DNA of 64,000 bases from the NCBI RefSeq assembly GCF_001625305.1, contig NW_017804098.1, positions 1,104,985 through 1,168,984 on the forward strand. The letters run 5' to 3'. A model generated the notes under the pieces. The model saw only the letters and a program-made list of their open reading frames with translations, ran no database searches and was not told the DNA's origin. Each line of letters opens with the position of its first letter. Position 1 is the stretch's first letter. The position numbers and the translations under genes were made by a program. Positions 49,101-62,500 of the stretch are shown here, in pieces. Origin of the DNA: Branchiostoma belcheri (lineage: Eukaryota > Chordata > Leptocardii > Amphioxiformes > Branchiostomatidae).

Positions 49101-52100
49101 TCCTTTTCTGTTCGCCAAGTTGGTAATAAATGACTGCATGAAAGCTTCTGTCTTTGATACTGGTAATCTATAATTATCAGAGTTAAGTATTGTTAATGAT
49201 AGCATGGCAAATGCTGGTATAGTCTTATTGTGATCGATGTTGGTGTCCTTGAATTCCCCATGGACCTGACCATTGGATCTGTGGTTATTAGTAACCCATG
49301 CATTCATTCTATGCAATGATTAACTACCTAAGGTGAAGGTCTGAACACCAAAGTGCAACTTTTGGTAAGATGACTGATAGTAGACGAATACTTGTTATTC
49401 ATTCATAGCAACCAAATGGAAAATGCAATGATGACAGCATCATTTGTTAGCACTTAGTATAGACTGGTGTAGTTTCATGTATAATCCACAACCATCTGTG
49501 GAGGGATTTGTTCTAAAATGTTTTGGTACTTACGTGAAATGAGATACTGAAGAAAACAATTTGTGTATATTGAAGTCTGTGCCATGTATAAATGTTATCA
49601 GGCATGTCAGGCATTGCCGGTACCAACAAATGTTTCCCCCCAATCACATTACTTCAGCTTCGCCAATATCTACCCCTCGGGCCCCCAGATCTTCTTGGCA
49701 CAATAGAGGATCAATATGATGGTGCACCAGAAAAGAATTTAAACATAGTGGAGGATCTCCTAATAACACTTATAAATTCCCACCAGAACAGACGGGGGAA
49801 AACGTTTATATTCACAGACATTGAGGTAGACACAGATATCCGATAATTGCATCCATCCCACCCACCCTACCAATGATTCCACTGCCCACGTTTGGGACAT
49901 TTTTTGACGTGAAATATGTCTGGAAGGACAACACAATGTATTTACTTGGTTCTTGTTCAACCTTTCCATAGTGAGGCAAACAGTTATGATTTGAATGTTC
50001 TTTGATGGAGTCAATGTAGTGTACAAAGTATACCTGCAAAATCTACCAGCCTGACTATAAAACAGTAGAGCTTAAGAACAAGGCAACTATGATATTAATT
50101 GTTCTTTCTCGTATATGTTGTGAATCAAAAGACAAATCTACTATGGCCCTCTCCAGTAGTAAGCACAGGTTGGACAGATGAAACTAATCTCTGGTGCATT
50201 GCAAAATTAAATTGGTTTCTAGATTAAATACTGTCTCTCTTTCCAGTTGTTTCAGGTGTTTTAGGTTGTAGTGCCAGTAAGTTTTATTTTTATATACTGT
50301 ATCTGTCTGTATATCTAGTAGTATTGATTATTTAATTGGAGAGATTACATATTGTGGGATAGAGAATATGTTAAAATATTATTATTTTCATACATATAGA
50401 CTTTACTATAATCATATTTTGGATTGTGTATATATAGTGAATATAGATCCTAGTATTGCTGTTAAACATACCGTCCCAGCCAGCAGGATCAGCTGTAGCT
50501 GTGACGTGCCACTCCACCAGTGCCCCGCGGGGGAGGGCAGGAACAACCACGTAAGTCTCCAGACCACTCCTCAGGCCTTCGTCCTGCTGGATATTATCCA
50601 TTACCTGAGATATAACGTTATATGGGGAAGAAGGGCAGAAGTTATTGCTACATATATATATAGTACTCATGGCAGTTAAGTTTATGCTGATAAGGAGAGC
50701 AGCCTTTATAGAGAGCAGACATATTGGAAATAAAAATTGAATTATTTCAACTTGTGACACCAAGTACAAACAAAATCAAAGTTTTCATAGCTTGCAGTGC
50801 CATGTCTGTTGACTGCACTACTTATTGTCTGCACTGTGTTACCCTGGGGCCAACTTCATCATCAACCTTCATTTGTCTCCAGAGAGACGATTGATTGCAC
50901 TCACTTACCCCAGGGCCACTACACCACCCACATAGAAATGCAGAAGCCAAGATGACAATGAGCCAGAATGAAGCTACACCAACATTAATTAGTAAGCAGC
51001 ATATCACCATCATTCAAAAAGTGAAAACAATGATACCCAAGCTACCATAGAAAATTCAGTTAGCATCTGGATCAATTCCAAATCATTCAAATCGCTCTAA
51101 AAACATTGAAAATGAAGATATGTAACATATTGGAAAACATATTGTGTTTAAAACATTTTCTTGGTCTGTATTTCAAAAACATTGGCCTGAAAACCGTCAT
51201 GTGTTTGTTGCTCTTACAAACGTTTCAAATCCCATTTCTTAATTAACATGTTCCTAGTTTTGATGTTAACAATGTTGTAACATACCATTCTCTATCACTC
51301 CTACCTGAGTGTTCTGCATCCAAGCACCCTTTGCTATCTGCACATAACTGATGTCAGTCACATAACAGATGACAAGTCTGCTGTTCATAAGGCTGGCACC
51401 AGCACACATGGCAGACAGGACCCTCTGAACATGGCTCAGAGACAGCCTGGTAGGATTGACAACAAAGACCTCAGTCCTTGAGCACTAGTCCACTGTGCCT
51501 CACAAGTTACTCACTAGGGTGTGATAATGGAGTGTTTGCTGTAAGAAGCATGTATTTCATGCTTTTTAACAAACGTTGGCATGTTGACAACCAACAGAGA
51601 TGAGCTTTCATGGCAACTGAAGGTGTATTTTAGTAGAAAAAGTATGCATTTTGATATCTGTGACAACATATGGTATGGAATTCTCATAACAACAATCTGT
51701 ACTTAATAATGACATGTTGCTAATAACATTTTTTCTGTGAAGTACATTGTGAGTGTGTAGTGTTGCCTGTACATGTACGCTAGGGTGAAGATGAAGTTAT
51801 GCATTTCGCCATGACCTTTTAAATAGAAATTTAAGAAATTTAACACCACAACCAACATGCTGATAAACAATTAAAAAGGTCTTTTATCAGCATACAAATA
51901 AGGCCAACCTTGTCTGAGGAATGATGCCACCTTCCACTAAGAGCATGGTACTGGGACACAGGGGGATCTGACCAGCCAGGAACAATGTCTGAGCAACCTG
52001 GATGGGATGGAAGGAATATCTGTCAGGCCGGTATTATCCTTTAAAAACTTCTGTTTGTGTGATTTCTTTTGTTCCAAATGTATCTCTCAATTTACAGAGA

Positions 52101-53470
52101 AAGCAGAATCAGCTCTGAGTAACAATTTAAATGCATCACTGGCATTTTATGTCTTTAGGCTTCCTTGACATATCTGATAAGATAGACCGTTTTGTAGGCT
52201 TTAGAAATTGCTATGTTGTTTGGGATTTTGGTGTAATCCTGTTTCAAACTAATATCGCCAGGCTTTCAACAGTTATGTCAGCTACATGTACAGTATGTAT
52301 GAATAGGTATAGAGTATAGAATCAGAAATTAAATATGTTGTGTGAGAGGAAACTGTTAATATTGATTAAGGCTTTCGTTGGTGGCTTTTGCAATGGACCT
52401 TTGAGATTACCACTGCAATGATGTCTATTAGAGTCCATATAAAAGGTTACAGCTTTGCCATTGACTTATTGAAATATGACAGCCAAAATATCAAAGTTGA
52501 CCACAGTTAATGAAGGGTTTCACCTTTCTTCTGGTAACATGATAATCCAATTGTGTACTTGATTATTCAAAGGTCAGTAAATGTCAGACAGAGATGAAAA
52601 GTGGAAGCAGGATAAATTACTAGAGTTGGACATGTCTCCCAGGTTACCTGGTACTCTCCCCGCTTCATTTCAGGACAACAAATGGGCAAGTGTCTGCCAG
52701 ACTAAATGAAGCCAGTCAGATGCCCACCACATCTTCATCAAGCATCCTTCAGGAAACTTACATTACTATGGGGAAAACAGCCTTTTGTGAACTGCTATTT
52801 AACATACCATTAACATTGCCTGCAAGTTTACTTTTGAGAGTAATCCTTTGCTTTAGTGGGTTCTTTTAATCTTATGTCCTCTGCCTTCTCATTTTTGACT
52901 AATGATAGCATAGATTAGATAACCATTATAAAGTAACCTTTATTACATGAGGTCAGCTACAAGGCAATTCATCTTAATTGAAGTCATGAAATGGGTTAAT
53001 GAAGGCTCAGTAATATTGCTGATGGGACCATTTGACAGTGATGCAGGTAAGCCAAAGGAACTCAAAAAGATAAAGATATGACAGTAACTTTTTCTGACTA
53101 AAGCTGCACTGGACAGGCTTTAAGGCTTTCGTTGGGGGCTTTTGCAATGCTAACAAGAAATCAAAGATTTCACACTTCTATGAAGTATTCTAAAGCTGTT
53201 ATTTCTCAGTCACTTATTCTGTATATGCATTTTTTCACTGGCTTTGACAAGGCAACTGACAGAAGTATAGCAGAAAACCGAAAACAGGAAATGAGGTGAC
53301 CTTTGGACAATTCCCTTCCTCCAAGGTTGCAGGAAGTTATTTTGACCCCACATTTGACATTTTTGTCAGTTGGCAACTTGCACCATTTCCACCCTCCCTT
53401 CCTGCCACTCAGCTGCATGCATTCAAATACCTACAGATACACAAGCAAACACACACATACACACATGTAC

Positions 53471-53520
<50 letters not shown>

Positions 53521-56500
53521 CACACACACACACACTGTGCCTCACATTGAGCCTTATCCTATATAACTGGAGACTAGTTATATAGATGATCAGAGAAATG
53601 TGATAATGTTTCACAACAGTGTAGGTAGCTCCTTTGAAGTAGTGTTTGAGCACTAAAAGATACAAACCTATTTGGAAGAAATCTGACAACAGCAGTCTTT
53701 GTTTGGCACTCTTGACCTTAAAAATCTTTCTATCTGTGAGTCATAGAGTAACAAAACTCAACTCTACCTCTGGTATAGTCTTCTCATGGAAATGTCAAGG
53801 TTTGATACTTTAAGCCCCTTATCAGGCTGGCTCAGCTGGTTAAGTTCCGTAATCCAATTGTTAGGTGATAATTTGATCCAAGACGTTATGTATTCATGGC
53901 TGACAGGCATATATGCAGAAATGCATCTGGCTTATTAGAATGTATTGTTGCATGCATGACAGAAGCTGTATTAGATGGCCTAAAAGGCCATTTATCCATG
54001 CAGATATTGTAAGATGTACATAGAAAAGCATGACAAAATACCATCTGAAACCCTAGGATGAAAGGAAGCCAAACTGGCAACAATACTGGTAAGCCAGTCT
54101 TTGATAACAGCACATATTTCAGCACCAGAGACATCTGTCATTTTCTTCATGCAATATCTACCATGCATCCGCTATTCATTCTTGTCAAACTATAGTTCTG
54201 GTGGGTAAGAAACAAGATAGATTGTCAAAACTTTCTTACACACAAGAAGAGGGAAGAAAAAGTTGACAACCAACCAACCAATGATGGCAAAAACATGGCA
54301 AAAACATAACCTTATCTGGGGAGATAATATCATAACAGAACATACCGAATATACTGACTTCAATTGGTCCTTGTATATAATTACATATTAGAAAACCCTG
54401 TCGTTGTACTAAAACTCTTCTAAAGTAAAAATCTGTTGCACAATGTGATAAGGGACAAGGTGTTAGGGATGTCTCAGGGACATTGACATATGATCTTAGC
54501 CTGCCAAAGGAACAAAACCCATCCCCAGGGACAGGCATGCTACTCATCAGTTACCCCTGTCTGGAATGACCTCAAGTGACCTTTCATTGAAAGTTGGAGA
54601 AATGGATGAGGGCCATAAGTGATTACTGTGGTACTTGGTTTAGTGGCCACCATACATCAGGGCACTGCTGACAATGGTTTAATCCTCCAATACAACCAAA
54701 AAGTCAAAGGAAGAGGTTAAAGGGCTGGCATGTCGTCAATCTAGTGATTTAAGGTATTCATGTAACAATTACAACATTTTGGGGATGGAGTTGGTACATT
54801 GCACCAAATTCTACTAGAGATGGATTAGTCTTATTTGTAACAGTCACGACATTGCTGAAGAAAATAATGAATGTCAAAAGGTGTCAAACCAATCTAGAAA
54901 GGATGTCCAATGAGTGTGGATCATGAGTGCCTGTATTTGACCCCTGATATCCCCTTATTCCCACACACCACTTAGTCTGGCTCTCCAGATAAACCTCTTA
55001 ATTAGTTGCGGGTGCTATCTTTGTAACAGGAATGTCTGTTCCAATAGTTACTCTCTGACAGGCTAATGAGTAACAACCATTGGAACAGTTGCAGAACTCA
55101 GGACAGCTCCCAGGCTAGTTAAACACTAGAGGGACAATCCTACTGGACAACTGTGCACAGGGCAGTCCGTAGGTTGAGGTAATGGATGGAGGACTTATCA
55201 CTCTGCACTGCCCATCCATCATGATCCAAGGTAGTTTGGGAGACAAGTGCTTGACCAGTATAATTCTCATCACCTTCAATGTCCTTCAAGGCAGAGTCAT
55301 AAAATGCATCTGGCATAAATCCTGCTAGAGTTGAGTTATGGCAGTATAAAATCCTCATTACAGATGTGTTTTCATACAGTAAATATTACATGAGATAAAA
55401 CCATATAGTGGAACATTGGTAGGTCTATGTTCATCAAGCTTTGAAATTCATTTCACAGACACGTGAGCAACATAAACATCAAACAAATAGCAGGACAGCA
55501 AAAAGCATAAACAAGGAATATTGGTAAATTTGAAGCTTGTCACACAACCAACAACAAAACAAAGTGAAAGCAGTATAGAATGGATTTCACTTTTTTAGCA
55601 TCCACAAAAAAGGCTTGACAGCATGGTGTTTTGACATAATTTCTATCCATACCGGATACCTTATTCTGAAGGATAAGTTGATGTCATTACAGTTAAGGCC
55701 CTAAAGGGGCAGTTGGAGAGGTGAACAATGTTCAGTAGCCCTTGTCTTCACCACCAACTATCAAATGTGGCTATGAATAATGTAGTTAGGATGTGCTGTA
55801 GTCCTGGCTAGACTGAGAGGCAAGGGCACATCATAAGCAGGGCCCCTGGGTTATTGGGTATAAAGGTCACTGATTACATGGGAAATGGTCATCTTGGAGG
55901 GATCAAATGTTGACTCTACAGTCTATCTATTGAGGCTGGCAGTAATAGAAGAAACAATCCTCCTTTGCATTTCTATTTTCCTTTGGTCAAGCAGGTCATA
56001 CAGACCACTAGTCCTCAGGCAATAAACTACAGAGTTGATAATTACAAGCTGCATAAAATTTAAAAAAGCAATATACAAACCTGACTGCTGCTACCACTAG
56101 AGTACTGAGCCAGATCAAATGCATCATGAACTTTTGTAGATAAAATATACTGTCAGGCAATTGAAGAAATCAAGCTTTGTGGTAAGTACATGTTATTGTA
56201 ATGTTGCGTGTTACATAGCTGTTATTGTGTGTTACATAACTGGATTTTAACAGATAATATCGTATCCACAGGGGGACTGGGAGATCCCCAAAACAGGAGC
56301 TATCCAATTGCAAAGGCATGAATTCTTTTATTGATTTCTTTCACCACATCAAAAACACCAGCCTCGATTACTTGAGCACTCAAAGGCTTTGTCAGTTTAA
56401 TGACAATGTTTGAAGAATTATGTTCCTGCCAGGAAAAGTAGGTTAGTATGTCACATGTGTAACAAGTGACTGAATTGAGTTTAGTTGGGAACGAAGAGTC

Positions 56501-59500
56501 AGAAGTTTCTTCTGTTTTGTTCCTTCTTCCAACTGAGTCCAAGTAATTACCCGAGAATAGCCTGACTGTGTTGGTTTGAAATTACCCATTAGGAACTTGA
56601 CCTCACTCAGGTAACACCATCAGTGCTGCATCAGTGTGTATACGTGACACTCTCACGATCCATTAACTCTTCACAGCTACATCCATCACTGATTACTCTT
56701 ATCTGAATGGTAAGTCTTACCCATTACATATTGGTTTTTGACCTAAGGCAGAACAAAGTCACTAAACTGGTCCTGACTTTATAGCTTTTATCATTTTGCC
56801 TACAAGTATATATAAAAAGAATCATTATTTAGTCAGCTATCTTGAGTTACTCCAGTCTTGGCTTTCTAAGCTCCTTTCTTTTTATTTCATGAAGATACAC
56901 CCTAATAATACATGAAGGTGGCTATTAGCTGAAATATTTGATTCATAGGTAGCTCTATAAATAACATTGAAAGCCAAAAGTCAACCATGAGGCGACATTA
57001 TGTTCAAGTGTACACGCTCTATTCTAATTTGTTATTTCTCTACTATTGACATGACAAGTTACCTTTTCCTGAAAAAAAGCGTAGGTCAAGAAAGTGCAGA
57101 GATCGAATGACATCGGCATCATCTAATGACATAGTCTAACAATTCTTAAGATGTAAATGGAAACCGCTAAAGCTCAGTGCCCATCCTAACAATGACATAC
57201 CCTTTTAGTGGGTCTAAAGCATTGAAATGCAGCCTGGCTGACATGACTGCCCTGATAAATCTTTTCTCCACAAGTAGGCTGACTGTGCACACTATGGCCT
57301 GTTTTACTCACAGCCATGACATGCCCACCGGCTGGGCTACCATAGCATTGGCCATGCTGGAACATGACCCATGAAATTGCCTATAGGAAGACCATATGGT
57401 AGATAACAAAGAATTTACATATCCTTCCCTGTAGACACATATTTCTGTGTTGAGAGGTAGTTTACTGGCAAATGGTTCATTCCCAATAGAGAGTACTACT
57501 TCTTTGCTTTACAGCTGAACTCTATTACCCAGATGCGGTTGGCTATATTCTTTACCCTCAAGTTAGGATTACAACAAACCAAAGTTGGAGGACCCTGTAA
57601 GGTTTTTCCCTTGCAGTCAAGCACATTATATCAGATGGTATGTGTTATTGACCTAATATGTAATCACCGTGAAATGAGAAAAACAGAATAAGCATAATTT
57701 TTATCAGCTGCTGACTACTCATAATATGAAAATTGATGGCAGACTTCATCCCCCTTATGTAGGTCAGAAATACAAACAAACATACAGCCTAACAAACACA
57801 TAAACACACAGACACACATATACACAGGAAAACAAACATACAGATAGGAAAGCCAAAACCAATGCTCAAATCCCTGGAAATGAAGTAACAACAGTTATCC
57901 CCATTGGATACCCCTCTAGCACTAAGGATAAGGGTAATCATAACAGTTATGGCATTTAGGCACAAAGGCCAAGGGTGATCAAAACCCAGATAGCCTTTTA
58001 GCATTTGAAATACAATTCATTGCATCATAGGTTGCCTACTGTCACTAACAATTAGAGTAAACCATGAAATATAAGAAGAAATATATGAAATATATCAAGA
58101 GTGATTACAACATGGATGGCATTCTAGCACCATGGACAGGACTAATAACAACAAGCTATTGGTAATGTGAACAGGTTGCAGAAAAACTACATAAGGAAAA
58201 CAAATTTGGTAGACAATGAACTTTACTGTGTGAACACAGTATGTGTAGTTGATAGAATATCAAGAAAAAATTAGCAATTTCAAGGGGGGTCCCAGCTTAG
58301 CATACCTTTTATACAATCAGACAGGTACAGGAACAGTGCCATTCTGTACCTGTCAAAACTCCTGAACAGTGTTTCATCTATTGTGTAATCACTTGACCAC
58401 TGTTTCTTGTTATTCCATTTGGTTATGTTTGTAGATATTGAAGCTGCATAATTCAGCCTTTTTTCTTTGTATGATTAGGCTGCAATGTAGTTTTTTTACA
58501 TCAATTTGTGAATATACCATTTATACAAATAATATTAAAGTATTTCCATTGGACATGTAGGATAAAAAGTAAAACCTTAGATGATGAAGCAGAGATGTGT
58601 AGGGCAGGAAAAAAGACATTACATGTTCCCAGTAGTTCTGTACAGTATCTTTAATCTTGAAAAGTTCAGCCATGACCTTTTGTGGGCAGTCTAAAAGCAC
58701 TGAGTGTCGTTTGGCTGACAAATGACAGCTTGAAAGCTGACTAAGGTTTCTCCAGAAAGCATGTTGAGCACACTATCTCCTGACATGCCCTACAGCTGGT
58801 CTATCATGACATTGGTCATGCCAAAACCCGACCTATGAAATCGGCTGTAGAATACATGATGATATAAGGGTAAGAAACATGCTGCTATGGAAGAAATCAT
58901 AGCCACTTACAAAGATGGTGATCATGGTATGGATGGCCTTCTAGCCAGGTGATAATGGCATGAAGGGCCTACTAGCACCAAGGACAAATGTCATGACAGC
59001 ATGGATGGCCTAGCACCAAGAAAAAAAGTGATAAAAGCATGGATGGCCTTCAAGCACCTCGAACAAACATCATAACAGCATGGACGACCTTCTACCACCA
59101 AGAATAAAAGTGATAACAGCATGGATGGCCTTCTAGCACCAAGAATAAAAGTGATAACAGCATGGATGGCCTTCTAGCACCAAGGACAAATGTCATAACA
59201 GCATGGATGGCCTTCTAGCACCAAGGACAAATGTCATAACAGCATGGATGGCCTTCTAGCACCAAGAATAAAAGTGATAACAACATGCATGGCCTTCTAG
59301 CACCAAGGACAAATATCATAAGAGCATGGATGGCCTACTAGCACCAAGGATAAAAGTGATAACAGCATGGGTGGCCTTTTAGCACCAGGGATCTGGGTAA
59401 TAATGGTATGGATGGTTTTAAAGCACCAAGGACAATGGTAATTGTTTTATGGATGGCATTCGTAATTCTAATGATCCAAAAATGAAACAATCAATAATCA

Positions 59501-62500
59501 GAGGAAAAATCTGTCATCATTACTGTGTAATCTGACCTGTGTAACTTGGCTGTATGGCCCAATGTTAGCAGGAGCCCAGTGGGACAGGCCCTGGACATGC
59601 ATGGTTCTCCTCTCCCCTGCTCCTGTCTGCAGTCTCCATACACAGCAGTCCAACTGTACCAGTTTTCCTGATGTATGGAATGCTCCCTTCACACAAACCC
59701 TTTTAGAAAAGAGACAAATGGTAGTCATCAAGAATGGAAAAAGCATATTCTGTTGACTTTCATAGATACCATACAATCAAAATACTGATCCTATAAGTTT
59801 GTTACTTACATTTCCAAATCATCCTTTAGTTACGGCTGTTTGATGCCTGTAAATGTAGAAACCATGCTAACTACAGAAAAGTTTTCTATATCATCTAAGT
59901 GGCTCCAACCTTGTTTATTTCATGACAAATTCATCTACAGTTCTAAAGCCCAACCTTTTTTACCGCTTACTTGACTACTGTTCTGTCCTGTCCTGTCATT
60001 AAAGACTGATGGTTGGCCTGGGGACACACTTCTGATCCCTGAACTTCCAATATCCAATATCCAAACAGCAAAACCATAACCACATCTGGGCCTTGCCTGG
60101 AAGCAGGCTTTCAAGATCTACAACACCAGCAGCCTACAGATCCTTTTAATGACCATCTCCAATTGCTCACTATTTGTTACCCCAAAAGTGCACTTCAGAG
60201 ATTAATGTTAGGCATGAATATAAAAGCTAAACGCAGTTTGTACCATTAGGTAGCATTGGATTTGAACCCAACTGGACCTACTGAGATAGACAGTATTTCT
60301 ACAATATGTCATCATATTCTGTGAGAGCAATTTTATGGAATAGAAGTGGCAAAACCTGGAACAAAATGATCCATCAGTAGAAACAGTTCACTTCAGAGTG
60401 GTAATACCCTTTGATCCTTTAATGCCATGTCTTTAAGTACTAAAAGGGCAAGCGAAAAATAAAAAAGGCGCAAGCAGTCAAAGCCATCAGTCGTAAGCCT
60501 TAATGGGCAGTCACAAGGGGACACTCTCCTCCTGCAAGCCCATTTTATTTGAAGTAGTGGGGTATTGATACCTTTATATCTGCCGCATGTTGCAATCAGG
60601 GATGATAGTTCTATCAAGCTCAACCACCAAGTGATGTATGATCATGTCTTCTACAATCTGAGACACATTCTTCTTCAAGTCATCAAATTCAGTGTAGACG
60701 ACTAAAGCTGTAAACTGGCTTCTGATACACTTAGGGCTTATGTTTGTGTGAGAAACATTTCTCAGTATGGCATAATGAGTTGGTATGATTTAATTTCATC
60801 TATCAAATCATGATATGTGCTGTATTCTACCACACTTTTTATTCTTTTAAGAAATCTCGAAGAAGCAGTCGTTTTACAGAAAATAAATGATCAGTTTTAA
60901 CTTTGCATCCATAGTTGACACCTGTTTCATGTGAAGAATTAAAGTCCATACAAAAAGCCATTATCATTCATCCAAATCTGTTATTAGAATTCATCTGGTA
61001 GGCAGACTACTCTAACTGGGATGTACTGGTCCAGAACAATTACTCATCAACTGGCTTAATTCAACCTGGGGGTTTAATAGATACACTGTACAATATATGG
61101 ATGCGAAAATGAGGTCACATATTGCTAAAACACCCTGAAGCACTTGTTATTGGCTCAAAATGCAATAATGTGCTTTTTAAAATCTCACCTGGAGGGTGGG
61201 TTGATGGAAAAATATTGTTTATATCTTGAGTTGATTTTGCCAAAGTCTGCCATGTCGGCCACATATAATTGTACATGCACAATGTCAGCCATACATAGTC
61301 CACTTCCTTCCAGTGTGTCTGTAAGGAAGATAGGGGATAGACAGAAATCACTTTGAAGAACAAGAAGAGATTATTATATCATAATAACTTCAGATATACA
61401 GTTGCAAACAGAAGAGCCAATTCAGAACACAAAATGTTCACACTACTTAAAACATTGTGTAAAGTCTGTGAAACGGTTGTAACCCTCCATGCCAATTGAA
61501 GAACTGCACAATGAAACATGTATAGTTTAGCAAGGCCTAAGGAGATAAAATGATAAGACTCTGACCTTTAATTGTGTCCATAGCAACCTGTGCTGTGTCC
61601 TCTATAGTTCTCTTGTTGTTTGAGTCCTCCGGCTTGTATAGAGCTACAGACAGCCAGGTATAGGCACCATGTGTCTTCTTCATAACAACTATGTCCTGTG
61701 TGGGGACACCTGTGAAATAGGGAGGACAGACATGTGGCCCAAAAAACTTCTAGTACAGTCCAGATGGTCAAACCTCAAAGTTATTGAGCACTGGAATTGT
61801 AAAAGTAACATGACATTGTTAAATTCTTTTTCTACATCAAATCAATAACTCCACAAAGACGGACATCTGATATCCTTAATCAACTAACTACCTATGAAAT
61901 GTAGTCCCAACATTTTCATGTTTCATTAACACAGTAAGGTGATAACTGCCTACAAGGCATATCGGCCAACAAGAAAAGCATGACTTTTATCACATTTACC
62001 ATATATACAAAAAAGTCAAGAAATCTTGACAACTGACCTTTGTTTGTGGAAGGTTTTAGTCTTGTATGGCTGGTTTCTTGCTGGTTTCTTTTTGTAATGT
62101 CAACATGTAACTTAACTGCATTGATGGCCTGTTGTACCATGATGTCCCCAGTCTTTATTATCAGACCAGTTAGACGAGAGGAGATATCTTGAGGAGTGTC
62201 CTGAGTGAGGAATAAAAACATCACCCAACAAGTCAAGACTAATTTCAATACTAGAGGTATCACAGCAGATTATCAATTGCCATGAAAAGTACTTGAATAA
62301 CTTGTTACTATTCACCAGCAGACAGTTACTTTTACTTCTTCATAAGAAGCTGGCAGAATGGAACTGTGAGTTGGCCCAAGTTCTTACATTTATGTCTTAT
62401 ATAGCCTGACATGCCAGGGCATTACTGCAGAGGCTAATAGCCATGCATGCATTTCAAAAGATTGTGTTAGAATGGTGTCCATTAGGAGTAACACTTCCTC

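Larger units (their letters stand above)
51998..59536 (-). other. DPH6 intron (7.5 kb) rich in repeats
   Basis: Donor GTCAGA at 59536, acceptor ATCCAG. It contains the near-identical 30-mers at 52366-52395 and 53120-53149, the CA microsatellite, a duplicated module of about 1.46 kb, and the 41-bp minisatellite. No conserved coding exon is seen. Confidence 0.85.

Noticed and set aside
53296..53585. Overlapping His-Thr-rich open frames
   Set aside because: They are translations of the CA microsatellite and have no other support.
53829..53885. tRNA-like A box (TGGCTCAGCTGGTTAAG) with a degenerate B box downstream
   Set aside because: The acceptor and T-arm stems do not form and the B-box match is poor. 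At most it is a worn tRNA-derived SINE piece.
58521..58721. Minus-strand 66-codon frame in the DPH6 intron
   Set aside because: It looks random and has no splice context or known similarity.
60240..60275. Minus-strand tRNA B-box-like GGTTCAAATCC next to TATCTCAGTAGG
   Set aside because: The two boxes are only about 14 bases apart, far too close for a tRNA, and no cloverleaf can be drawn.
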